DNA of 64,000 nt from Bacteroidaceae bacterium (GTDB taxonomy: Bacteria; Bacteroidota; Bacteroidia; Bacteroidales; Bacteroidaceae). How positions within the stretch are numbered: the first letter of the stretch is position 1; each line of letters starts with the position of its first letter. Of the stretch, positions 33,591 through 41,486 are shown one piece after another. The translations under genes and the position numbers were made by a program. The stretch lies in contig JAFUFK010000013.1 in NCBI GenBank assembly GCA_017469925.1, positions 310,001-374,000 on the forward strand, written 5' to 3'. Below the pieces are notes generated by a model. It was given only the letters and a program-made list of their open reading frames with translations, was not told the DNA's origin and searched no databases.

Positions 33591-34148
33591 TCAGTGGCGT
33601 ACCTTTACCTTGTACGAGCAGGAGAAACGGCCCTTCAGAAGGTCATTGAGCTGACCCTTCACCAACTGACGGCGAAGTCCCGTAAGGCGGTCGGTGAAGA
33701 CCTCCCCCTCCAGGTGGTCGAACTCATGCTGCATAACGCGAGCCAGATAGCCCGTCACCCATTCATCGTGTTCTTGGAACTGTTCGTCCTGATAGGTGAC
33801 ACGGATGCGGGTCGGACGGCGCACCTTCTCATGTATGCCGGGCAGGGAGAGACAGCCCTCCTCCGAAACGTCGGTCTCCGTATCGTCGTACTCCTCGATG
33901 TAGGGGTTGATATAGACCTGACGGAAGCCTTTGTATTCGGGCAAATCCTCGCTGATGGGGTCGAGGTCGATGACCACCAGTCGGATGCTCAGTCCCACCT
34001 GTGGCGCAGCCAGGCCGATGCCTTCGCTTCGGGCCAGCGTATCCCACATGTTTTGTATTAGTTGGGGCAACTCGGGGTAGTCAGCATCAATCTCCTCTGC
34101 CACCTTTCGCAAGACGGGTTGCCCATATGTATAGATTGGTAATATCAT
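33591..34148 (-). CDS. def: Peptide deformylase
   Basis: A 185-residue metalloenzyme that removes the N-formyl group from new proteins. The three motifs are intact: GIGLAAPQVGLS, EGCLSLPG with the metal-binding Cys, and QHEFDHLEG with the His-Glu-His set. Length is normal. The C-terminus has a basic tail (KGRFSCSYKVKVRH). It lies seven bases from ruvX and is followed by the heptad-repeat gap and TPR gene; likely one transcription unit. Confidence 0.96.
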   Translation of the reverse strand: MILPIYTYGQPVLRKVAEEIDADYPELPQLIQNMWDTLARSEGIGLAAPQVGLSIRLVVIDLDPISEDLPEYKGFRQVYINPYIEEYDDTETDVSEEGCLSLPGIHEKVRRPTRIRVTYQDEQFQEHDEWVTGYLARVMQHEFDHLEGEVFTDRLTGLRRQLVKGQLNDLLKGRFSCSYKVKVRH

Positions 34149-34154
34149 GTCAGT

Positions 34155-34574
34155 TCAAAGTTTAATTCTTCGTTCCATCCATCCTTGCAGGATGATGCAG
34201 GCTGAGATTTCATCAACGAGAGCCTTGTTGCGGCGGGCCATCTTGCCGATACCGCTCTCGAGCATCGTCTGATGGGCCATGACACTGGTGAAGCGCTCGT
34301 CCCACCACTCAACGGGTATCGTCGGCAGACTTTGTTGCAACTTCTCTACAAAGCGCCGCACATTGGCCAGGTTGTCGCTCTCGCGCCCGTTGGTCTGCAT
34401 GGGTTTGCCCACTACGAAGCGTTCCACCCGCTCACGCGCTACATAGTCCTTCAAGAAGGGCAACAACTGGTGCGTATCTACCGTAGTGAGGCCATTCGCT
34501 ATTATCTGCAAAGGGTCCGTCACAGCTATTCCCGTGCGACGGACCCCGTAGTCTATTGCAAGAACTCTACCCAA
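34155..34574 (-). CDS. ruvX: YqgF/RuvX-type Holliday junction resolvase-like protein
   Basis: A 139-residue protein of the YqgF family (putative pre-16S rRNA nuclease/resolvase). Seen: MGRVLAIDYGVRRTGIAVTDPLQIIANGLTTV with the conserved Asp and GxR, the VERFVVGKPMQTNGRESDNLANVRRF motif, and WWDERFTSVMA with the Asp/Glu pair. Complete and of normal length. Between the SPOR lipoprotein and def with tight spacing. Confidence 0.93.
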   Translation of the reverse strand: MGRVLAIDYGVRRTGIAVTDPLQIIANGLTTVDTHQLLPFLKDYVARERVERFVVGKPMQTNGRESDNLANVRRFVEKLQQSLPTIPVEWWDERFTSVMAHQTMLESGIGKMARRNKALVDEISACIILQGWMERRIKL

Positions 34575-34586
34575 CTTTCCCCTGGC

Positions 34587-35081
34587 TTACTTCTGATAGA
34601 GCAACCAAGCGTCGGGATAGGTGCCCAGCAGAGCGGCACGGCTCTGTGCAGCCTGTTCCTTGGTATCGTGCGTGGTGGCGATGACGCGATAGAAGTTGGT
34701 ACCGTTGACCACTGCACTTACTATCTGGGCAGCATAGCCCTTCTGAGCCAGTGTCGATTGCAGGCTCTGTGCATTGCTCTGAAGACCAAACGAACCAACG
34801 ACAACGCTGAAGGCTTTCAGACCGGCACCGCTGACGAGCTTGACAGCCTCAGTGCGCACACTTACATTGCTGTAGTCGGTCGTAGTGGTAGGCGTCGTGG
34901 GGGTCACGGGAGTAACCTGCACGGGGGTAGTCTGCTGAGTCGGGGTGGTGGTGACAACCGTACCCGTCTGAGCAGCCTGAGCCTTCTCATAAGCCTTCTT
35001 GTAAGCACTCTCGCTGCTCTTGCAGCTTGTCATGGCGAGAACCATGCACAGGGCTGAGCCCAAAAACAATAACTTCTTCAT
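34587..35081 (-). CDS. SPOR domain lipoprotein
   Basis: A 164-residue lipoprotein; ATG 35081 gives MKKLLFLGSALCMVLAMTSC with a lipobox cysteine. A Thr/Pro-rich linker (GTVVTTTPTQQTTPVQVTPVTP) leads to a C-terminal SPOR-type domain (KAFSVVVGSFGLQSNAQSLQSTLAQKGYAAQI...), about residues 90-164. SPOR domains bind peptidoglycan at division sites that lack stem peptides. It has its own promoter and begins the run ahead of ruvX-def. Confidence 0.88.
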   Translation of the reverse strand: MKKLLFLGSALCMVLAMTSCKSSESAYKKAYEKAQAAQTGTVVTTTPTQQTTPVQVTPVTPTTPTTTTDYSNVSVRTEAVKLVSGAGLKAFSVVVGSFGLQSNAQSLQSTLAQKGYAAQIVSAVVNGTNFYRVIATTHDTKEQAAQSRAALLGTYPDAWLLYQK

Positions 35082-35125
35082 AATATTAATTAAATATGTA
35101 AGTTTGTATGCCTGATAATTCGCCA

Positions 35126-35156
35126 CAAAAATAACTATTCTCGACGACATAACAAA
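35126..35156 (-). promoter_or_regulatory. Promoter of the SPOR-ruvX-def run
   Basis: Minus-strand TTTG (35156-35153) and TATTTTTG (35133-35126), 19 bases apart, fits TTTG-N19-TAnnTTTG. Confidence 0.7.
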
Positions 35157-35229
35157 GCAGACACACTGAAAAAATGTTAAATCGAGGCATTATTTTCACT
35201 TTTCCCTTCTCTCTTATCGCACAAATATG

Positions 35230-35237
35230 TATCTTTG
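35230..35237 (+). promoter_or_regulatory. -7 box for the YtxH-holin operon
   Basis: TATCTTTG at 35230-35237; no clear TTTG upstream. The first start is 43 bases later. Confidence 0.6.
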
Positions 35238-35279
35238 TCCCGAAAGAACGCATTATTAACCCACTAAAACCGTACGAAG

Positions 35280-35483
35280 ATGAGAGCATTTAGTTATTTC
35301 GTAGCATTCATTGGTGGCGCAGCAGTAGGTGCAGCCGCAGGTCTTCTCCTTGCCCCTGAAAAGGGAGACGTACTTCGTGAAAAGATTGCCGAAGCACTGC
35401 GCAAGCGTGGCATCCGTCTCTCTCCGAAGGAGATGAGCAACCTCGTGGACGAGATCGCCGAGGAACTTCAGCCCGAAGAATAA
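35280..35483 (+). CDS. YtxH-like small membrane-associated protein
   Basis: A 67-residue protein with a Gly/Ala-rich N-terminal hydrophobic segment (FVAFIGGAAVGAAAGLLLAPEKG) followed by an amphipathic, charged helix. That is the layout of YtxH-type general stress proteins. The stop (TAA) overlaps the next ATG by two bases, so the two are coupled. Function unknown. Confidence 0.8.
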   Translation: MRAFSYFVAFIGGAAVGAAAGLLLAPEKGDVLREKIAEALRKRGIRLSPKEMSNLVDEIAEELQPEE

Positions 35484-36067
35484 TGTTCGGATTTGCCGAC
35501 ACCAAACAACAGATGCAGGACCTTCTCCTGGAGACCCGCTCTTACGTGGGACTCCAGAAGAAAGCCCTTGTCGTCGAGACGCGTGACAAGCTGAGTGTCT
35601 TGCTCTCGCGTCTGGCCATAGCTGTCGTGTGCCTTGTGCTGGGCGGTATGGCCTTGCTGTTCTTCTCCTTCTTCTTGGCCTACATCATCGGCCAGGCGTT
35701 GGGGAATGTGGCATTGGGTTTTGCGATTGTCACCCTCTTGGTGGTGGCCCTGCTGGCCATCTTCTGGCGGATGAGGTCGGCGTGGGTTATCCTGCCCATA
35801 ACGTCGATGATGCACAACCTCTTTACCGTCGATGACAAACCGTTGGAGGCCGCCGAGGTGAGCGAGGAACTGCACGAAAGCCGCACGCGTATGTCGTCGG
35901 GGTTCGAGCAACTCATGGGTACGAGCCAACGGCCTGTCACCCACGTCGAGAACGTGAGCAACTGGGTAAGCCGTGCCTTTGCCGCCTATGAGGGAGTGCG
36001 CATTGGGCTGAGTGCCTTCCGTGCCTTCACCAGCATCTTCGGACGCAAACGACGCAAACGCAGATGA
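35483..36067 (+). CDS. Putative holin-X (phage_holin_3_6-like) membrane protein
   Basis: A 194-residue protein. Two adjacent transmembrane segments lie about residues 46-90 (LAIAVVCLVLGGMALLFFSFFLAYIIGQALGNVALGFAIVTLLVVALLAIFW), preceded and followed by charged cytosolic-like helices, which matches the Actinobacterial-type holin-X family also found in Bacteroidota. Despite the name, no phage genes are nearby. Coupled to YtxH-like and the next small gene; these three likely act together at the membrane, perhaps in stress response. Confidence 0.75.
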   Translation: MFGFADTKQQMQDLLLETRSYVGLQKKALVVETRDKLSVLLSRLAIAVVCLVLGGMALLFFSFFLAYIIGQALGNVALGFAIVTLLVVALLAIFWRMRSAWVILPITSMMHNLFTVDDKPLEAAEVSEELHESRTRMSSGFEQLMGTSQRPVTHVENVSNWVSRAFAAYEGVRIGLSAFRAFTSIFGRKRRKRR

Positions 36068-36267
36068 GCGACGGCAACTTCAACAGGTCTCTCCTACCCC
36101 ACACGCCCTTCCAGAGCGGATTGCAGGCAGGCAAGTCGATGGGTCGCATGCATGCGCTTGAGGCCTTTCGCGACTATCTCATGCGCTTCCATCCCGACCT
36201 CGACGACAACGGTGTGTTGGAGCAAATCGAGCGTTTCCGCCAACTCCTTTCCTCCCGATTGAAGTGA
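36064..36267 (+). CDS. Small hypothetical protein downstream of holin-X
   Basis: A 67-residue protein starting in an ATGA overlap with the holin-X gene, giving strong support that it is real. Sequence is basic/helical with a GKSMGRMHALEAFRDYLMRFHPDLDD segment and no signal or membrane segment. I do not recognise a family. Confidence 0.65.
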   Translation: MSDGNFNRSLLPHTPFQSGLQAGKSMGRMHALEAFRDYLMRFHPDLDDNGVLEQIERFRQLLSSRLK

Positions 36268-36306
36268 GATTGCGCCTTCTCGCGCGCACGTGTGCAGTAA
36301 AGAAAT

Positions 36307-36338
36307 AAGGTAGTTTAGCCCGCGGGCTAAACTACCTT
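36307..36338. terminator. Perfect 32-base palindrome, bidirectional terminator
   Basis: AAGGTAGTTTAGCCCG and its exact complement form a 32-base dyad with no loop, between the plus-strand small gene and converging purT. The last codons and stop of purT lie inside it. Confidence 0.85.
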
Positions 36339-37490
36339 TACTTTTGCGGCCAGGGCCTTTGTCTTGTCTCGTAAGGCATCCTGGTCGGCATCGAGTGTGT
36401 CCCAGCAGACGACCACACCCATGCGGCGCCCCACATGGGCAACCGGTTTGCCGAAGATGCGCAGCCGGGTGCGCTCGGCCGCACAAACGTCGGCCATACC
36501 CTCGTAGTCCGGATGGTCAGTCTCCACCTCGGAAAGGATTACCGCGCTGGCTCCCTGTCGCTCCTGCGTGATGCCAGGGATGGGGAGGTCGAGGATGGCA
36601 CGGGCGTGCAGTTCGAACTCGCTGAGGTTCTGCGTCTCGGCCAGGGTGACCATGCCTGTATCGTGCGGACGCGGCGATAGTTCGCTAAAGAGCACCCCCT
36701 CTCGCTCACTCACGAAGAACTCTACGCCCCAGATGCCTGCTCCTGTGAGCGACTCGGTGACGAGAGCCGCCATGCGCTGGGCCTCCCGCAAGTGTTCGGG
36801 ACGCATCCGTCGGGGTTGGAAACTCTCGCGATAGTCGCCCCCCTTCTGCACGTGGCCTATGGGCTGGCAGAAGAGCGTCGGACCGTGCTGCTGCGTGACG
36901 GTGAGCAGGGTTATCTCGTAGTCGAAGGGGATGAACTGCTCGACGATGACCTCCATGATGTCGCCTCTGGCGCCGGCACATGCGGCATCCCAGGCCTTCT
37001 GCAACTCGTCGGGCGAATCGACCTTACTCTGGCCGTGACCCGACGACGACATCAGGGGTTTGACGATGAGGGGGTAGCCAATCTCCTGGGCAGCCGTCTG
37101 GAACTCCTCGAACGTGCGCGCATAGCGGTAGTCGGCCGTATGCAGTCCGAGTTCCGTATGGGCCAGTTCGCGGATGGACTTACGATTCATCGTAAAGTTC
37201 ACGGCACGCGCGCTGGGCACTACCTGAATGCCTCGCTGTTCGCAGTCGTAGAGGCGTTCGGTGCGAATGGCCTCGATTTCAGGCACAATGATGTCGGGCT
37301 TTACTTCATCCACGACGCGCATCAAGGCATCGCCGTCGAGCATCGGGAATACGCGGCACTCGTCGGCCACCTGCATGGCTGGGGCTCCTGCATACTTGTC
37401 GCAGGCTACCACATACTGGCCCTTCCGCTTCAGGGCGATTACCAGTTCTTTGCCCAGTTCGCCTGAGCCTAATAGGAGAATCTTCTTCAT
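36327..37490 (-). CDS. purT: Phosphoribosylglycinamide formyltransferase 2 (formate-dependent)
   Basis: A 387-residue ATP-grasp enzyme of purine synthesis that uses formate and ATP instead of formyl-tetrahydrofolate. The N-terminal pre-ATP-grasp domain starts [31 protein letters not shown]. The ATP-grasp lobe has [21 protein letters not shown] and [29 protein letters not shown]. The length is the standard one. Translation from the DUF4301 stop is coupled (four-base overlap). The 3' end runs into the palindrome, so terminator and coding are shared. Confidence 0.95.
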   Translation of the reverse strand: MKKILLLGSGELGKELVIALKRKGQYVVACDKYAGAPAMQVADECRVFPMLDGDALMRVVDEVKPDIIVPEIEAIRTERLYDCEQRGIQVVPSARAVNFTMNRKSIRELAHTELGLHTADYRYARTFEEFQTAAQEIGYPLIVKPLMSSSGHGQSKVDSPDELQKAWDAACAGARGDIMEVIVEQFIPFDYEITLLTVTQQHGPTLFCQPIGHVQKGGDYRESFQPRRMRPEHLREAQRMAALVTESLTGAGIWGVEFFVSEREGVLFSELSPRPHDTGMVTLAETQNLSEFELHARAILDLPIPGITQERQGASAVILSEVETDHPDYEGMADVCAAERTRLRIFGKPVAHVGRRMGVVVCWDTLDADQDALRDKTKALAAKVKVV

Positions 37491-39004
37491 TGATGTTCGG
37501 GTTTTAATAGGTCGTTAACAGTCTTTACGGGGTTGAAGGTCTCGAGGGGCACCTCGACGAAGATGGTCGCCCAGTTGCTCATGGCTCCGTTCCAGAGTCC
37601 CGGCAGTTCCAGTGCCTTCAGTTCGCGGCCATTCTTACTCTTGTAGGAGATGAATCCCGTCTGCGGGTCAACATAGCGAGGCAGGTCGAAGCGTTCGCCC
37701 TTATAGTCGCGTATGCCACATACGAGGTCAACGGGGTTGAAGTGTGTGCCCTCCGTAAACATGCGCACGTACTCGGGATTCCCCTTGTCTATCTGGCTGC
37801 TCTCGAGAATCTGCAACGAGATGCTTCCGTCGGGGTTATAGGCCAGGAACGGGCCGCCGCCGGGTTCGCCCACGTTCTTCACGACGCCGCAGACGCGCAT
37901 GGGGCGGTTGAGTTTGCTGCGCAGGAACGAGACGAGTTCGGCATCCTCCAGGTCCTTCAGCCCGGGCACGTCGGTCGATAGCGTGTGGCGCACGAAGCGT
38001 ATCATCTCCTCTATCTGTTCGTGGGTGTACCTACCCGTATCGAGCAGGCGCAGGTACTCGAAACTCTTCTCCTGAGCCCCGACGAGCACGCCGGCTATCA
38101 CCTGCTTCCAGCGCACGGTGGCGGGTTTCAGACGGTCGGGCACGACATTGTCGATGTTCTTGATGAAGACGATGTCGCTCTCCAGGTCGCCCAGGTTCTG
38201 AATCAGAGCCCCATGCCCTCCGGGCCGGAAGAGCAGCGACCCATCATCCTGGCGGAAGGGCGTATTGTCCATGTTTGCGGCCACCGTATCGGTCGAGGGC
38301 TTCTGTTCCGAGAAACTCACGTGGTAGCGGATGCCGAAGCGCTTTTCGTACTCAGGCAGGAGCCGCTCTACCAGTGCCTCGAAGAGTTCACGATGTTCGC
38401 GGCTGACGGTGAAGTGTACGTCGGCCTGCCCCTTCGACGAGGCATATAGGGCGGCCTCCACCAGATGTTCCTCCAGCGGGGTGCGCACTTCGTCGTCGTA
38501 GGCATGGAATTGCAGTAATCCCTTGGGCAGTTGGCCGTAATTGAGGCCTTCCTCGCTGAGCATTGCGCGAACGACGGTCTTGTACTGGCCCTCGTCGATG
38601 AGGGCATCCATCCCCCTACCCTCGTTCACGAAACAGGCGTCGTCGAGCGCCGCCGAGAAGGCAAAATCGTGGAGCCCCTCGAAGAATCGTTTCTCGGCCG
38701 GCGTCGTCGGCTCGTCGTAGGGTGCCGAGAGGAACTCGAACATGTCCTTGAACATACGGCTGGCCGCCCCGCTGGCGGGTACGAACTTCGTAATGCGGTG
38801 GCCCTCGTCCTTATATCGGTTCCACGCGTCGATGTAGCAGTCGGCCTGCTCGTCATCGACGGCCATGATGCCACGCCCCAGGGCGGCGGCACCCTTAAGC
38901 TTCAGGAAGGGGAAACCCGTCTGAAAGTCGCGTAACTGTTGTTCGATTTGGGCTTCACTGATGCCCTTGGCCTCCAGTTGGGCCTTGTCTGCTGGTGTTA
39001 TCAT
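37487..39004 (-). CDS. DUF4301 family protein
   Basis: A 505-residue cytosolic protein of the Bacteroidota-specific DUF4301 family. Seen: [18 protein letters not shown], which resembles a nucleotidyltransferase-type nucleotide-binding loop, and [56 protein letters not shown], typical of UDP-sugar pyrophosphorylase-like folds. It is upstream of and overlapped with purT. The reaction is not established; a sugar-nucleotide or UTP-handling role is suggested by the fold only. Confidence 0.85.
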   Translation of the reverse strand: MITPADKAQLEAKGISEAQIEQQLRDFQTGFPFLKLKGAAALGRGIMAVDDEQADCYIDAWNRYKDEGHRITKFVPASGAASRMFKDMFEFLSAPYDEPTTPAEKRFFEGLHDFAFSAALDDACFVNEGRGMDALIDEGQYKTVVRAMLSEEGLNYGQLPKGLLQFHAYDDEVRTPLEEHLVEAALYASSKGQADVHFTVSREHRELFEALVERLLPEYEKRFGIRYHVSFSEQKPSTDTVAANMDNTPFRQDDGSLLFRPGGHGALIQNLGDLESDIVFIKNIDNVVPDRLKPATVRWKQVIAGVLVGAQEKSFEYLRLLDTGRYTHEQIEEMIRFVRHTLSTDVPGLKDLEDAELVSFLRSKLNRPMRVCGVVKNVGEPGGGPFLAYNPDGSISLQILESSQIDKGNPEYVRMFTEGTHFNPVDLVCGIRDYKGERFDLPRYVDPQTGFISYKSKNGRELKALELPGLWNGAMSNWATIFVEVPLETFNPVKTVNDLLKPEHQ

Positions 39005-39081
39005 ATCGCTTAGGTTTGGTATTTACTGCATAAAGATACAAATAAATGCCGAAATGAGCACGTAGAATTGAGAATTATTTG

Positions 39082-39089
39082 TAATTTTG
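39082..39089 (+). promoter_or_regulatory. -7 box for the RSH gene
   Basis: TAATTTTG at 39082-39089, 20 bases before the start codon, matches TAnnTTTG. The upstream element is weak. Confidence 0.5.
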
Positions 39090-39109
39090 ACCTCACAAAC
39101 CTGTGAAGT

Positions 39110-41320
39110 ATGAACCAAGACTTCTTTACCACCGACGAGCGGCAAGCATACACCGAGCTGGAACAGTCACTCTTCCGACGCATGGGCGAGGACGTCAGCC
39201 TTGCCGACCTTGAGCACGTACGCACCTACCTGAGCCGAGCCCTCAACGAAGGCAAGATTACGCGCAACCGCTTCGCCCTCAACCCCCTTCTCCTGGATTT
39301 GCAGACGGCCCAACTCGTAGCCGACGAGATAGGCCTGACGCGCAGCGTGCTGCTGGGTATCATGCTCAGCAGTGCCATGCTCGAGGGCGCATGCACGCTC
39401 GACGAGGTGCGGCGCGACTTCGGCAACGACGTGGCCGTAATCCTGCACGGCATGACCCGCATCAAGGAACTCTACCAGAAGTCGGCCTCCGTAGAGACGG
39501 AGAACTTCCGTTCCCTCTTGGTCACCTTTGCCGAGGACATGCGCGTCATACTCATCATGATAGCTGCCAGCGTCACAATCATGCGCCAAATCAAGGACAC
39601 CGCCAATCTGGAGGCACAGCGCCAGATATCGAACGAGGCCGCCTACCTCTACGCCCCACTGGCCCATAAGCTGGGACTCTACAAACTGAAGTCGGAACTC
39701 GAAGACCTCAGCCTGAAGTACCTCGAACACGACGCCTACTACCACATCAAGGACATGCTGAACGAGACGAAGAAGAGCCGCGACCAGTACATCGAACGCT
39801 TCATCGGCCCCATCGACGAGAAACTCACGGCCGCCGGACTACGCTACCACATGAAGGGGCGCACCAAGTCGATACACTCCATCTGGCAGAAGATGAAGAA
39901 ACAGCGCGTCGATGTCGATGGCGTCTATGACCTCTTCGCCATCCGCATCATACTGGACTCCCCGCCCGAACGCGAACGAGCCGACTGCTGGCAAGTCTTC
40001 TCCATCGTCACCGACATGTACCAGTCGAACCCCAAGCGCATGCGCGACTGGCTGACCGTGCCCAAGTCCAACGGCTACGAGAGCCTCCACATCACCGTAC
40101 TCGGCCCCGAGCAGAAGTGGGTAGAAGTGCAGATACGCACCGAGCGCATGGACGACATCGCCGAGCACGGACTGGCCGCCCACTGGCGCTACAAAGGCAT
40201 CAAGGGCGCCCAAGGAGGCATCGACAATTGGCTGGCCAACATACGTGCCGCACTGGAGACCAACGACGACATGCAGATGATGGAACAGTTCAAGCTCGAC
40301 CTGGTCGAGGACGAAGTCTTCGTCTTCACCCCCCGGGGCGACCTCTTCAAACTCCCCATGGGCGCCACCGTCCTCGACTTCGCCTACGCCATCCACACCA
40401 AGGTTGGCAACCGCTGCACCGGCGCACGCATCGGCAACCGCAACGTCACCCTGCGCCACAAACTCCAAAGCGGCGACCAGGTGGAAATCCTGACCTCCAA
40501 CAACCAGACCCCCAAACAGGACTGGCTCAACATCGTCACCACCAGCCGCGCCCGCTCCAAGATACGCCAGAGCGTCAAGGAGATGCAGGCCGGACAAACC
40601 ACCCTGGCCAAGGAACTCCTCGAACGGAAGATGAAAAACCGCAAGATAGACATGCACGAGCCCACCCTGATGCACACCATCAAGCGCATGGGCTTCAAGG
40701 TCGTCACCGACTTCTATCAAGCCCTGGCCCAGGAGCGCATCGACGTCAACGACGTCCTCGAAGTCTATCAGGCCCAGCAACGCCACGAACGTGGCGAGGA
40801 CGCCTCCGAGACCCGTTCGGCCAGCGACTTCGTCATGCAGGACACCACCGGCCCCGCCGCCCACGCCCAGTCGCAGGACGTACTCGTCATCGACCAGAAC
40901 CTCCGCGGCATCGACTTCCAGCTGGCCCGCTGCTGCCACCCCATCTATGGCGACGAAGTCTTCGGATTCGTAGGCAGCCAGGGCGGTATCAAGATACACC
41001 GCACCGACTGCCCCAACGCACGCCAGATGCGCCAGCGCAGCCCCTGGCGCGTCGTCAAGGCCCGCTGGGCGTCGAAGCGAGGCAGCCAGTACAGCATCAC
41101 CCTGCGCATCATCGGCCAGGACGACATGGGCATCGTCAACAACATCACCAGCATCATCTCGAAGGAGGAAAAGATGCTCATGCGCAGCATCAGCATCGAC
41201 TCCCACGACGGTCTCTTCTCCGGCCACCTGACCGTCGTGCTCGAAAACACCGACCGCCTCCAGCAACTCATCCGCAAGCTCAAGACCATCAAGGGCGTGA
41301 AGAACGTCACCCGCGTCTGA
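39110..41320 (+). CDS. RelA/SpoT homologue, ppGpp synthetase with degenerate hydrolase domain
   Basis: A 736-residue long RSH. In the N-terminal HD (hydrolase) domain the usual HDxxED is replaced by SSAMLE (residues ~87-92), and the LADRLHNMRTL-type motif reads IAASVTIMRQI (~151-161). The synthetase domain looks intact: GRTKSIHSIWQKMKKQRVDVDGVYDLFAIRII, SNGYESLHITV, VEVQIRTERMDDIAEHGLAAHWRYK. A TGS domain follows (FVFTPRGDLFKLPMGATVLDFAYAIHTKVG), then zinc-finger and ACT domains. It should make ppGpp but not degrade it, like RelA. Expected partner: a separate bifunctional SpoT elsewhere. The gene is cytosolic and monocistronic with a hairpin after the island boundary. Confidence 0.93.
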   Translation: MNQDFFTTDERQAYTELEQSLFRRMGEDVSLADLEHVRTYLSRALNEGKITRNRFALNPLLLDLQTAQLVADEIGLTRSVLLGIMLSSAMLEGACTLDEVRRDFGNDVAVILHGMTRIKELYQKSASVETENFRSLLVTFAEDMRVILIMIAASVTIMRQIKDTANLEAQRQISNEAAYLYAPLAHKLGLYKLKSELEDLSLKYLEHDAYYHIKDMLNETKKSRDQYIERFIGPIDEKLTAAGLRYHMKGRTKSIHSIWQKMKKQRVDVDGVYDLFAIRIILDSPPERERADCWQVFSIVTDMYQSNPKRMRDWLTVPKSNGYESLHITVLGPEQKWVEVQIRTERMDDIAEHGLAAHWRYKGIKGAQGGIDNWLANIRAALETNDDMQMMEQFKLDLVEDEVFVFTPRGDLFKLPMGATVLDFAYAIHTKVGNRCTGARIGNRNVTLRHKLQSGDQVEILTSNNQTPKQDWLNIVTTSRARSKIRQSVKEMQAGQTTLAKELLERKMKNRKIDMHEPTLMHTIKRMGFKVVTDFYQALAQERIDVNDVLEVYQAQQRHERGEDASETRSASDFVMQDTTGPAAHAQSQDVLVIDQNLRGIDFQLARCCHPIYGDEVFGFVGSQGGIKIHRTDCPNARQMRQRSPWRVVKARWASKRGSQYSITLRIIGQDDMGIVNNITSIISKEEKMLMRSISIDSHDGLFSGHLTVVLENTDRLQQLIRKLKTIKGVKNVTRV

Positions 41321-41415
41321 CTGCCCGGGAGGCTTTGGGACTAATCAAACATCCGCCCCGCACATCGTCTTCTGCGGATTCCCACTTCGCTGGTGTCTCC
41401 ATACGCCACATATAA

Positions 41416-41464
41416 ACGAAATGCTGCAACCACGACACAGGGTGAGGTGGTTGCAGCATTTCGT
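41416..41464. terminator. 18-base-stem bidirectional terminator
   Basis: ACGAAATGCTGCAACCAC (41416-41433) pairs perfectly with GTGGTTGCAGCATTTCGT (41447-41464) around 13 bases. It separates the RSH gene from the converging LRR gene. The flanking T richness is moderate on both strands. Confidence 0.85.
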
Positions 41465-41486
41465 CTGTTACCGAGAGGTTATGCCC

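Noticed and set aside
35483-36067. Prophage remnant because of a holin-like protein
   Set aside because: No other phage genes; the family is chromosomal in many bacteria and co-occurs with YtxH-like proteins.
39839-41266. 475-codon minus-strand frame opposite the RSH gene
   Set aside because: Composition-driven shadow of conserved RSH domains.
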